DNA of 64,000 nt from NCBI GenBank assembly GCA_021890795.1, contig JAKKUO010000002.1:62001-126000 (forward strand). The letters run 5' to 3'. The stretch comes from Bacillota bacterium. Its GTDB lineage: Bacteria; Bacillota; Sulfobacillia; Symbiobacteriales; ZC4RG38. Below are positions 19,451-26,967 of this stretch, one piece after another; the first letter of the stretch is position 1; every line of letters starts with the position of its first letter. The notes beneath the pieces were generated by a model that saw only the letters and a list, made by a program, of their open reading frames with translations, searched no databases and was not told where the DNA came from. Position numbers and translations under genes: made by a program.

Positions 19451-20473
19451 TTGACCAGCTGGCTGTGGGCAGTGCCCGTCTTCGGGCTCATTATCCTGGT
19501 CCACGAACTGGGCCACTTCCTGGCGGCCAAGCTTGCCGGTGTCCGGATCCACGAGTTTGCCATCGGCTTGGGACCCACCGTGGCGGCGGTGCGCCGGGGG
19601 GAGACCCGGTACACCCTGCGGCTGTTCCTGATCCTGGGCGGCTTTGTCCGGTGGGCCGGGGATGAGGGGGACCTCGAGGACCCCCGGGGGTTTACGGCCA
19701 AGCCGGTCTGGCAGCGGATGCTGATCATCTTCGCCGGCCCGGCGATGAACTTCATCCTGGCGGTGGCACTGCTGGCGGCGCTTTTCGGGTGGCACGGGCA
19801 GCCCGTCACCCTCAGCTACGTGGCCGGGGTGTTGCCCGGCTCCCCCGCCGCGGCGGCGGGGATCGCGGCCGGCGACCGGGTGGTGGCCATTGACGGCCGG
19901 CCGATCCGGAGCTTTGTGGAGCTGGCCGAGGCGGTCCGGGAAAGCCACGGCCGGACCCTGGCCTTCACCGTGGAGCGCCAGGGACAGCAGCTGACCATAC
20001 CGGTCGAACCCCGGCTGGATGCGGACGGCCAGTACCGGGTGGGCATCATGCCGGATCCCGACCGGGTGGAGTACCGGCGGATGGGGTGGGGGGAGGCCCT
20101 GGGCCAGGGGGTGTCCGTCACCCTCCACGTGGCCGGCGGGATCCTGCGGGCCGTCGGCGACATGATCACCGGCCGGCAGGCGCCCCAGCTTTCCGGCCCG
20201 GTGGGCATCGTTCAGACGGTAGCGGAGGCCAGCCGCCAGGGGCTGGACACCCTGGTGAGCCTCGCTGCGGTCCTTTCCATCAACATCGGCCTCTTCAACC
20301 TCTTTCCGATCCCGGCCCTGGACGGCTCCCGGCTGGTCTTCCTCAGCCTGGAGGCCCTCCGGGGACAGCGGCTCAATCCCGAGCGGGAGAACATGGCCCA
20401 CTTCGTCGGCTTCCTCCTACTCCTCGGGCTGATGGCCGCGCTGACCTACAAGGAACTGATGGCCCTGTTCTGA
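19451..20473 (+). CDS. rseP: RIP zinc metalloprotease RseP/RasP
   Basis: An intramembrane site-2 protease that cleaves regulatory membrane proteins, such as anti-sigma factors, and leftover signal peptides. The product is 340 residues. The zinc-binding HELGH motif is in the first helix (residues 17-21), one PDZ domain spans roughly residues 110-190, and the NLFPIPALDG motif with the third zinc ligand is in the last third. The TTG start lies 16 bases after dxr with an AAGGTGAG site. The dxr-rseP-ispG order is standard in Firmicutes. Confidence 0.96.
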   Translation: MTSWLWAVPVFGLIILVHELGHFLAAKLAGVRIHEFAIGLGPTVAAVRRGETRYTLRLFLILGGFVRWAGDEGDLEDPRGFTAKPVWQRMLIIFAGPAMNFILAVALLAALFGWHGQPVTLSYVAGVLPGSPAAAAGIAAGDRVVAIDGRPIRSFVELAEAVRESHGRTLAFTVERQGQQLTIPVEPRLDADGQYRVGIMPDPDRVEYRRMGWGEALGQGVSVTLHVAGGILRAVGDMITGRQAPQLSGPVGIVQTVAEASRQGLDTLVSLAAVLSINIGLFNLFPIPALDGSRLVFLSLEALRGQRLNPERENMAHFVGFLLLLGLMAALTYKELMALF

Positions 20474-20506
20474 CCGGGCGTGGGTTGCTAGAGGAGAGAT
20501 ACCGCC

Positions 20507-21640
20507 GTGAAGCGCCGGAAGTCTCGGCCTGTTCGGGTGCGGAACCTCACCATCGGTGGGGACGCACCCATCTCCGTCCAGACCATGACCAAGTGCGACA
20601 CCCGGGACGTCCAGGAGGTGCTGCGCCAGATCCGGGCCCTGGAGGAGGCCGGGGCGGATCTGGTCCGCCTGGCGGTGCCCAACATGGAGGCCGCGGAGGC
20701 CCTGAAGGAGATCCGCAAGGGGACCGACATGCCCCTGGTGGCGGACATCCACTTCGATTACCGGCTGGCCCTGAAGGCCCTGGAGGCCGGGGTTGACAAG
20801 CTGCGGCTCAACCCCGGGAACATCGGCGGCCGGGACCGGGTGGCGGTGGTGGTCCGGGAGGCCCGGGCCCGGGGAGTTCCCATCCGGATCGGCGTCAACG
20901 CCGGTTCCCTGGAGGAGGAGATCCTGGAGAAGTACGGCTACCCCACCGCGGAGGGGCTGGTGGAGTCCGCCCTCCGGCACGTCGCCATCCTGGAGGACAT
21001 GGACTTCCGGGATATCGTCATCTCCGTCAAGGCCTCGGACGTCCGGATGATGATCGACGCGTACCGGCTGCTGGCCGAAAAGTGCGACTACCCGCTCCAC
21101 CTCGGGGTGACCGAGGCCGGGACCCCCTTCACCGGCACCATCAAGTCCGCGGTGGGCATCGGGACGCTGCTGGCCGACGGCATCGGCGACACCATCCGGG
21201 TCAGCCTCGCGGGGGACCCGGTGGAGGAGGTCAAGGTCGCCTGGGAGATCCTGAAGAGCCTCAACCTCCGCACCCGGGGGGTGAACATCATCGCCTGCCC
21301 CTCCTGCGGCCGGGTCCAGATCGACCTGGTGAAGATCGCCCGGGAGGTGGAGGAGCGGCTCCGGCACATCGACGTGCCGCTGAACGTCGCGGTGATGGGC
21401 TGCGTCGTGAACGGCCCCGGGGAGGCCGCGGAGGCAGACGTGGCTCTCTTCGGCGGCAAGGGCGTGGGCATGCTGGTGGTGGACGGCCAGATGGTCCGGA
21501 AGATGACCGAGGACGAGATGGTGGACGTCCTGGTGGCCAAGGTGGAGGAGATGGCCGCCGCGCTCAAGGCCTCCGGGGAGGCGGAGCGCCGGGGCTACCA
21601 GCGGCGGCACGCTCGGCAGGCTGCCCGCCAGGAGGGGTGA
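20507..21640 (+). CDS. ispG: 4-hydroxy-3-methylbut-2-en-1-yl diphosphate synthase (flavodoxin)
   Basis: IspG is a [4Fe-4S] enzyme that makes HMBPP from MEcPP, the second to last step of the MEP pathway. It is 377 residues, the short bacterial form. The N-terminal TIM-barrel part has SVQTMTKCDTRDV and DKLRLNPGNIG. The cluster-binding Cys motifs are CPSCGR and VMGCVVNGPGEAAEADVA. The GTG start has a GAGGAGAG site. After ispG the usual Firmicutes order would go to proS; here two extra genes are inserted. Confidence 0.97.
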   Translation: MKRRKSRPVRVRNLTIGGDAPISVQTMTKCDTRDVQEVLRQIRALEEAGADLVRLAVPNMEAAEALKEIRKGTDMPLVADIHFDYRLALKALEAGVDKLRLNPGNIGGRDRVAVVVREARARGVPIRIGVNAGSLEEEILEKYGYPTAEGLVESALRHVAILEDMDFRDIVISVKASDVRMMIDAYRLLAEKCDYPLHLGVTEAGTPFTGTIKSAVGIGTLLADGIGDTIRVSLAGDPVEEVKVAWEILKSLNLRTRGVNIIACPSCGRVQIDLVKIAREVEERLRHIDVPLNVAVMGCVVNGPGEAAEADVALFGGKGVGMLVVDGQMVRKMTEDEMVDVLVAKVEEMAAALKASGEAERRGYQRRHARQAARQEG

Positions 21641-21643
21641 GGC

Positions 21644-22723
21644 TTGGAGCTTCAGATCCGGCCGAACCCCTGCCCCCAGGAGGAGGGGGCCCACCGGTAC
21701 CGGCTGCTCCTCACCGCCCCTGAGCCGGTGCGGATCACCGGGGTGACGGGCCGGATCCTGGACCCCGGCGGCCGGGAGGTCTGGCGGCAGGAGTGGGACC
21801 CCCGGGAACTCTTCGGCGTCCAGGACCTCGCCCCGGGGGAGACCGCGGTGGCGCCCCGGCTGAGCCTCGGCCGGTTCACCGGCGGCACCGCGGAGTGGGC
21901 GGTCCGGGGGGTGACCGCCGGAGGGGATCCCCGGGAGGCGGTGGCCCGGGTGGCCCTTACCCTGCCCCCGGGCACCGGGCGTGTGATCTTTCGCCGGCAG
22001 CCGGACCGGGAGGCGGTGGTCGCCCGGCCAGCCGGGGCCGGCGGCGCGCCGGCCCTGATCCTCATCCACGGCTCCGAGTCCCACGCGGCCTCCCTGGCCT
22101 GGTTGGCCGGGTGGGCCGCCCGCCGGGGGTACGTCGCGGTCGCCCTCTCCCAGCCGGGGTTCGGCGGTTCGGAGGGAGAGCCCGACTTCGCCGGCCCCGG
22201 GACGGTGGCGGCCTTGCAGGAAGGGTACGCCTGGGTTCGGAGCCTGCCGGAGGTGGACCCGGACCGGATCGGCCTCTGGGGGGTCTCCCGGGGGGCGGTG
22301 GCCGCGGCCAACCTGGCCACCGCGGGGCTTCTGCCCGGGCTGCGGGCCCTGGTCCTCCAGGCTGGGGCCTACGACCTGTTGGCCCCGGAACTGGAAGGGC
22401 TCCGGCAGCGGCTCCTGCCGGAACTGGGCGCGGAACGGGAGGCGGGCCCGGAGGAGGCCCTCCGGCGGCGGTCCGCGCTCTATCGGGCGGAGCGGATCCC
22501 CTGCCCGGTGCTGCTGCTGCATGGCGACCGGGACGAGGTGATTCCCGAGAGCCAGTCCCGGCGGCTGGCGGAGCGGCTCCGGGCCCTGGGCAAGCCCTGT
22601 ACCTACCGATGCTACCCGGGGCGGGGGCACTTCCTTCCGGCCCGGCGGGTCTGGGAGGAGGCGATCTTCCCGTTCCTGGATGAACTCCTGCGCCCTGGCG
22701 CAGGGAGCGGCCCCCGGCCCTGA
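21644..22723 (+). CDS. Alpha/beta hydrolase with N-terminal beta domain
   Basis: The 359-residue product combines an N-terminal beta-sandwich-like part (residues 1-115, e.g. VRITGVTGRILDPGGREVWR) with a C-terminal alpha/beta hydrolase. The hydrolase has an oxyanion HGSES motif, the nucleophile elbow GVSRG (Ser near residue 213), an HGDRDEVIP segment with the acid, and a terminal GRGHF His. This resembles acyl-aminoacyl-peptidase/dienelactone hydrolase-type enzymes; the substrate cannot be predicted. It starts with TTG three bases after the ispG stop, with GGAGGGG inside the end of ispG, so it is probably co-transcribed. Confidence 0.85.
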   Translation: MELQIRPNPCPQEEGAHRYRLLLTAPEPVRITGVTGRILDPGGREVWRQEWDPRELFGVQDLAPGETAVAPRLSLGRFTGGTAEWAVRGVTAGGDPREAVARVALTLPPGTGRVIFRRQPDREAVVARPAGAGGAPALILIHGSESHAASLAWLAGWAARRGYVAVALSQPGFGGSEGEPDFAGPGTVAALQEGYAWVRSLPEVDPDRIGLWGVSRGAVAAANLATAGLLPGLRALVLQAGAYDLLAPELEGLRQRLLPELGAEREAGPEEALRRRSALYRAERIPCPVLLLHGDRDEVIPESQSRRLAERLRALGKPCTYRCYPGRGHFLPARRVWEEAIFPFLDELLRPGAGSGPRP

Positions 22724-22738
22724 TTCCGGGGGCCTTCC
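22709..22738 (+). terminator. Weak terminator after the hydrolase gene
   Basis: GGCCCCCGG (22709-22717) pairs with CCGGGGGCC (22726-22734), an eight-base loop, then TTCC. The stem spans the stop codon. The T tract is poor. Confidence 0.4.
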
Positions 22739-22784
22739 CGCTGCCTGCCGGTTCCCGGGCGCCAGGCGGTAGGGAGGTGGGAGG

Positions 22785-23675
22785 ATGGTCGGAAGCCTGC
22801 CGGAGAAAGTGGGGGCCGCCCTGGAACGGATGCTGGCCCAGGCCGGGGCCGGGCGGGTGCGGTCCCTCCGGCCGGTCTCCGGCGGCGACATCAGCCAGGC
22901 TTACCACGTGGTGGCCGAGGGGGGAGAGTACTTCCTCAAGTACCGGGAGGGAGCGCCCCGGGGCTTTTTCGCCGCGGAGGCCCGGGGGCTCCGGCTGCTG
23001 GCCGAAGCCGGGGCGATCCGGGTGCCCCGGGTCTGGGGCTGGGAGGAGGACCCGGCGCTCATCCTCCTGGAGTGGCTGCCGCCTCCGCCCCGGGGAGCGG
23101 ACCGGGACCGGGCCGCGGCGGCTCTGGGCACGGGGCTGGCCCGGCTGCACCGGGTGCGGGGGCCGGCCTTCGGCCTCGGGGAGGACGGCTTCATCGGCGC
23201 CCTGCCCCAGCCCGGCGGCTGGTTCCAGGACTGGCCTTCCTGCTGGCGGCACCGGTTGGCCACCCAAGCCGATCACGCTGCCCGCCGGGGGCGCCTCGCC
23301 GGCGAGCGGGCCCGGCGGCTCGAGCGGCTCCTGGGGCGGCTGGAGGAGTGGCTGGAGGAGGACGCGGGGGGCCCCGCCCTTCTCCACGGCGACCTCTGGG
23401 GCGGCAACTGGATGGTGGGGCCGGCGGGGGAGCCGGTTCTGATCGACCCGGCGACCTTCTACGGTAGCCGGGAGGTGGACCTGGCGATGACCGAGCTTTT
23501 CGGCGGGTTTCCCCCGGCGTTCTATGCCGCCTACCAGGCGGAGTACCCCCTGCCCCCGGGGTACGAGGAGCGCCGGCCCCTGTACCAGCTCTACTACCTG
23601 CTGGTCCACCTCGCCCTCTTCGGCGAGGGATACGGGACCGGGGTCGACCGCATTCTCCGGCGGTACGTCGGCTGA
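22785..23675 (+). CDS. Fructosamine kinase family protein
   Basis: The 296-residue product belongs to the fructosamine/ketosamine-3-kinase family, which phosphorylates Amadori products on glycated proteins or small molecules and so helps remove them. The kinase-like fold shows GGDISQAYHVV near the N-terminus, FLKYREGAPRGFFAAEARGL with the ATP-binding Lys and Glu, and the catalytic loop LLHGDLWGGNWM. The metal-binding Asp is in IDPATFYGSREVDLAMTELF, a highly typical stretch. ATG follows GGGAGGTGGG. It stands alone between a weak terminator and the proS promoter. Confidence 0.93.
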   Translation: MVGSLPEKVGAALERMLAQAGAGRVRSLRPVSGGDISQAYHVVAEGGEYFLKYREGAPRGFFAAEARGLRLLAEAGAIRVPRVWGWEEDPALILLEWLPPPPRGADRDRAAAALGTGLARLHRVRGPAFGLGEDGFIGALPQPGGWFQDWPSCWRHRLATQADHAARRGRLAGERARRLERLLGRLEEWLEEDAGGPALLHGDLWGGNWMVGPAGEPVLIDPATFYGSREVDLAMTELFGGFPPAFYAAYQAEYPLPPGYEERRPLYQLYYLLVHLALFGEGYGTGVDRILRRYVG

Positions 23676-23689
23676 CCGACCCCGGCACG

Positions 23690-23719
23690 TTGACAGCCCT
23701 GGCCGCGGTCTGCTACATT
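23690..23719 (+). promoter_or_regulatory. Sigma-A-type promoter of the proS T-box leader
   Basis: Consensus TTGACA (23690-23695), an 18-base spacer and TACATT (23714-23719) preceded by TGC, an extended -10. It is the best promoter in the window and starts a leader of about 315 bases. Confidence 0.85.
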
Positions 23720-23725
23720 GTCCCT

Positions 23726-24016
23726 GATTCTCCAACGCGCTGCGCGGCGAACCCAGGCGAGGACCCAGGCGGGAGCCACGGCGGCACAGGGAGCCAGGTC
23801 CGGGACTGAGAGGCCGGCGCCGGCCGTGCCCGCCACCCAGCCTCGCCCCGCCCTCGGGGGCGGCGCCGCTCTCCGCGGGAGCCGGCGGGCCTCCCGGCGG
23901 GGCGGCTGACCCGGCCGTTATCCGGGCCTGAGGGGGCTCCCGCCGGGCGGGGGTCAATCAGGGTGGTACCGCGGAAGCAGGCCTTCCGTCCCTGACCGGG
24001 ACGGAAGGTGTTTTTG
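23726..24016 (+). promoter_or_regulatory. T-box leader (tRNA-Pro sensing) upstream of proS
   Basis: The leader ends with the T-box sequence AGGGTGGTACCGCGG (23960-23974), whose TGGTACC bulge pairs with the acceptor end of uncharged tRNA in the antiterminator. It is followed directly by an intrinsic terminator. Upstream is a GC-rich stem I region; a stretch near 23786-23815 (AGGGAGCC ... GGGACTGAGAGGCC) resembles the distal stem I. I could not assign the specifier codon with confidence; from the downstream gene a proline codon is expected. Uncharged tRNA would favour antitermination and proS expression. Confidence 0.93.
23982..24016 (+). terminator. T-box terminator hairpin
   Basis: Perfect 11-bp stem CCTTCCGTCCC (23982-23992) with GGGACGGAAGG (23998-24008), loop TGACC, then TGTTTTT. 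It is mutually exclusive with the antiterminator formed by the T-box sequence. Confidence 0.92.
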
Positions 24017-24042
24017 TCAGACCGTCAGGGAGGTCATTCAGG

Positions 24043-25491
24043 GTGGCTGAGGAGAAAGAGGTTGTCAAGGAGATCACGCCCCAGTCCGAGGACTTCTCCC
24101 GCTGGTACATCGACGTGGTCCGGAAGGCGGACCTGATGGACTACGCCCCGGTTCGGGGCTGCATCGTCTTCAAGCCTGACGGCTACGAGCTCTGGGAACG
24201 GTGCCAGCAGGCCCTCGACCGGCGGTTCAAGGAGACCGGCCACCGGAACGCCTACTTCCCGACCTTGATCCCTGAGAGCTTCTTCGAAAAGGAGAAGGAG
24301 CACGTCGAGGGCTTCAACCCGGAACTGCCCTGGGTGACGGAGGCGGGCGGGGAGAAGCTGGAGGAGCGGCTGGCGCTGCGGCCCACCTCCGAGACCATCA
24401 TCGGCTACATGTACGCCCGGTGGATCCAGTCCTACCGGGACCTGCCGATCCTGATCAACCAGTGGGCCAACGTCTTCCGCTGGGAGAAGCGGACCCTGCC
24501 GTTCCTGCGCACCACCGAGTTCCTCTGGCAGGAGGGGCACACCGCCCACGCGACGGAGGAGGAGGCCCGGGAGGAGACCCTCCGGATGCTGGAGGTCTAC
24601 CGGGACTTCGTCGAGACCGAGCTGGCGATCCCGGTGATTAAGGGGCAGAAGACCCCGTCGGAGAAGTTCGCGGGCGCGGTGGAGACCTACTCCATCGAGG
24701 CGATGATGAAGGACGGCAAGGCGGTCCAGGCAGGCACCTCCCACTACATGGGCACCAACTTCGCCCGGAGCTTTGACATCAAGTTCCTGGACCGGGACAA
24801 CCAGTTGAAGTACGTCCACACCACCTCCTGGGGCGTCTCCACCCGGCTTATCGGCTGCCTGGTCATGGTCCACGGCGACGACCGGGGCCTGGCCCTGCCG
24901 CCGAAGGTCGCGCCCACCCAGGTGGTGCTCATCCCCATCGGCCCGGCCAAGGCCCGGGAGGAGGTGCTGGCCCGGGCCCGGGAGCTCTACGCCCGGCTCC
25001 GGGAGGCCGGCATCCGGATCCGGCTCGACGACCGGGAGGAGTACACCCCCGGGTGGAAGTTCAACGAGTACGAGATGCGGGGGGTGCCCCTGCGGCTGGA
25101 GCTGGGGCCCCGGGACCTGCAGAACCACGCGGTGGTCGCCGCCCGCCGGGACACCGGCGAGAAGCTCACCCTCTCCCAGGACGGCCTGGTGGAGGCGGTG
25201 CAGAACCTCCTGGCGGAGATCCAGCAGAACATGTTCAAGAAGGCCCTCCAGTTCCGGGAGGAGCACAGCTACCAGGTCGAGACCCTGGACGAGATGAGCC
25301 GGATCCTCGAGGAGAAGACCGGCTTTGTCCTGGCCGGCTGGTGCGGCGACGCCGGCTGCGAGGCGAAGGTGAAGGAGACCACCAAGGCCACCGCCCGGAA
25401 CATCCCCTTCGATCCCCCCGCCCGGATGTCCCGGTGCCTGGTCTGCGGGCAGCCGGCCCGGCATACGGTATGGTTCGCCCGGGCCTACTGA
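24043..25491 (+). CDS. proS: Proline-tRNA ligase, archaeal/eukaryotic type (ProS type 3)
   Basis: ProRS charges tRNA-Pro. The 482-residue product is the archaeal/eukaryotic-like type found in Thermus and some Firmicutes. It starts with EDFSRWYIDVVRKADLMDYA and has GYELWERCQQALDRRF, the class II motif 2 region (INQWANVFRWEKRTLPFLRT) and motif 3-like HGDDRG. The C-terminal zinc domain has Cys in GWCGDAGCEAK and CLVCGQ, ending in a conserved Tyr (FARAY). It lacks the long insertion domain of the common bacterial type. GTG 24043 lies about ten bases after GGGAGG. Confidence 0.96.
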   Translation: MAEEKEVVKEITPQSEDFSRWYIDVVRKADLMDYAPVRGCIVFKPDGYELWERCQQALDRRFKETGHRNAYFPTLIPESFFEKEKEHVEGFNPELPWVTEAGGEKLEERLALRPTSETIIGYMYARWIQSYRDLPILINQWANVFRWEKRTLPFLRTTEFLWQEGHTAHATEEEAREETLRMLEVYRDFVETELAIPVIKGQKTPSEKFAGAVETYSIEAMMKDGKAVQAGTSHYMGTNFARSFDIKFLDRDNQLKYVHTTSWGVSTRLIGCLVMVHGDDRGLALPPKVAPTQVVLIPIGPAKAREEVLARARELYARLREAGIRIRLDDREEYTPGWKFNEYEMRGVPLRLELGPRDLQNHAVVAARRDTGEKLTLSQDGLVEAVQNLLAEIQQNMFKKALQFREEHSYQVETLDEMSRILEEKTGFVLAGWCGDAGCEAKVKETTKATARNIPFDPPARMSRCLVCGQPARHTVWFARAY

Positions 25492-25579
25492 TGCCGGACG
25501 CCCCGGGGCGCAGGAAGATCCGCCGGTCCCGGGGAATGAGAAACCGGTGCCTTTTCCGGGCGGCAGGAGACCTCGGCCC

Positions 25580-25610
25580 GGCCCGGACCCCGGTGTCCGG
25601 GCCCCTTGTT
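25580..25610 (+). terminator. Possible terminator between proS and the glycosyltransferase
   Basis: GGCCCGGAC (25580-25588) pairs with GTCCGGGCC (25595-25603), a six-base loop, followed by CCTTGTT. Only a weak T run. Confidence 0.45.
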
Positions 25611-25627
25611 CAGGAGGGCGTCGGACG

Positions 25628-26272
25628 GTGAAGGTGGCCGCGGTGATTCCCGCGTATAACGAAGAGGCCACCGTCGGGGAGATCGTGGCGACGACCCGCC
25701 GGGTGGACCTGATCGACGAAGTGGTGGTCGTCTCCGACGGGTCCACCGACCGCACCGCGGAGAGGGCCCGGGCCGCGGGCGCCCGGGTGATCGTCCTCCC
25801 GGAGAACCGGGGCAAGGCCGCGGCGATGAGGACCGGTGTGGAGGCGACGGAGGCCGACGTGATCCTCTTCCTCGACGCCGACCTCATCGGCCTCACCCCG
25901 GCTCACGTCCGCTCCCTGGTGCTCCCGGTGCTCCGGGGCGAGTGCGAGATGTCCATCGGCCTTTTCGACGAGGGCCGGCTGGCCACCGACCTCGCCCAGG
26001 TCCTCGCCCCGTACCTTTCGGGCCAGCGCGCGGTGCGCCGGGAGATCCTGATGCGGATGTTTGCCGAGGAGCCCGCGGCGGACCTCAGCCGCTTCGGCAT
26101 CGAGGTGGCCCTCACCCGGTTTGTCCGCCGGACCGGCGTCCGGGTCGTCGAGGTGCCCCTGGAGGAGATGACCCACCGGACCAAGGAGGAGAAGATGGGG
26201 CTGGTCCGGGGGCTGAGGGCCCGGATCCAGATGTACTGGGAGATTTTGAAGTACGCGCAAAGGGGTCACTGA
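25628..26272 (+). CDS. Family 2 glycosyltransferase
   Basis: The 214-residue product is a GT-A fold family 2 glycosyltransferase: VAAVIPAYNEEATVGEIVAT at the N-terminus, VVSDGSTDRTAERARAAGA, and the metal-binding LFLDADL. It is short, consisting of little more than the catalytic domain, with a basic C-terminal helix (LVRGLRARIQMYWEILKYAQ). It resembles small glycosyltransferases that act on polyprenyl phosphate or make glycosylglycerates; the acceptor is unknown. I chose GTG 25628, 10 bases after AGGAGGG (25611-25617), since the earlier frame opening has no family similarity. It is followed three bases later by the mgtC-like gene. Confidence 0.85.
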   Translation: MKVAAVIPAYNEEATVGEIVATTRRVDLIDEVVVVSDGSTDRTAERARAAGARVIVLPENRGKAAAMRTGVEATEADVILFLDADLIGLTPAHVRSLVLPVLRGECEMSIGLFDEGRLATDLAQVLAPYLSGQRAVRREILMRMFAEEPAADLSRFGIEVALTRFVRRTGVRVVEVPLEEMTHRTKEEKMGLVRGLRARIQMYWEILKYAQRGH

Positions 26273-26275
26273 GAG

Positions 26276-26962
26276 GTGTGGCCACTCCCTGACCTCAGCC
26301 AGTTCATCGGGATTCTCTTTCCCCTGGGCCTTGCGGCCCTCCTGGGCGGGATCATCGGCCTCGAGCGGGAGAGCGCGGGCCGGCCCGCGGGGCTGCGCAC
26401 CCACGTCCTGGTCGCGGTGGGATCGGCCCTGATCATGCAGATCTCCCTGGACATGCTCCGGTACCGGACGGAGACCTGGAATCCGGATCCGGGCCGGATC
26501 GCCGCCCAGATCGTCAGCGGGATCGGCTTTCTGGGGGCCGGCACCATCATGCGGGAGGGGGTGACGGTCCGGGGCCTCACCACCGCGGCCAGCCTCTGGG
26601 TGGTGGCCGCGGTGGGGATGGCGGTGGGCAGCGGCCTCTACCTGGAGGCCGCGGCGGCCTCGGTCCTGATCCTCCTCACCCTGACGGTGCTGCGGAAGGT
26701 GGAGGAGCGGTTCATCCGCATCGCCGGGGTCCAGACCCTGACGGTGCAGGTGATGGACACCCCCGGCCGGCTGGGGGACCTGGCTTCGGTCATCGCCCGG
26801 CACGGGGGGAACATCCGCAGTGTCAGCCTCCGGGGCGGCACCGCCCCGGGTACCGTTGAAATCACCTTTCGCCTGCGGCTCCCCCCCAGGGCGGACGCGG
26901 AGGCACTGGTCGCGGAGCTTCTCACCCTGGACGGGGTGCTGCAGGTGACGGAAGAGGAGTAG
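26276..26962 (+). CDS. MgtC/SapB family membrane protein
   Basis: The 228-residue product has four or five membrane helices followed by a C-terminal ACT-like soluble domain (about residues 150-228). The family motif is seen as LGGIIGLERESAGRPAGLRT with HVLVAVGSALIM, and the second conserved block as GIGFLGAGTIMREGVTVRGL with TTAASLWV. MgtC proteins influence magnesium and membrane potential homeostasis, but function differs between species. It begins with GTG three bases after the glycosyltransferase and ends five bases before polC. Confidence 0.92.
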   Translation: MWPLPDLSQFIGILFPLGLAALLGGIIGLERESAGRPAGLRTHVLVAVGSALIMQISLDMLRYRTETWNPDPGRIAAQIVSGIGFLGAGTIMREGVTVRGLTTAASLWVVAAVGMAVGSGLYLEAAAASVLILLTLTVLRKVEERFIRIAGVQTLTVQVMDTPGRLGDLASVIARHGGNIRSVSLRGGTAPGTVEITFRLRLPPRADAEALVAELLTLDGVLQVTEEE

Positions 26963-26967
26963 CCCGG

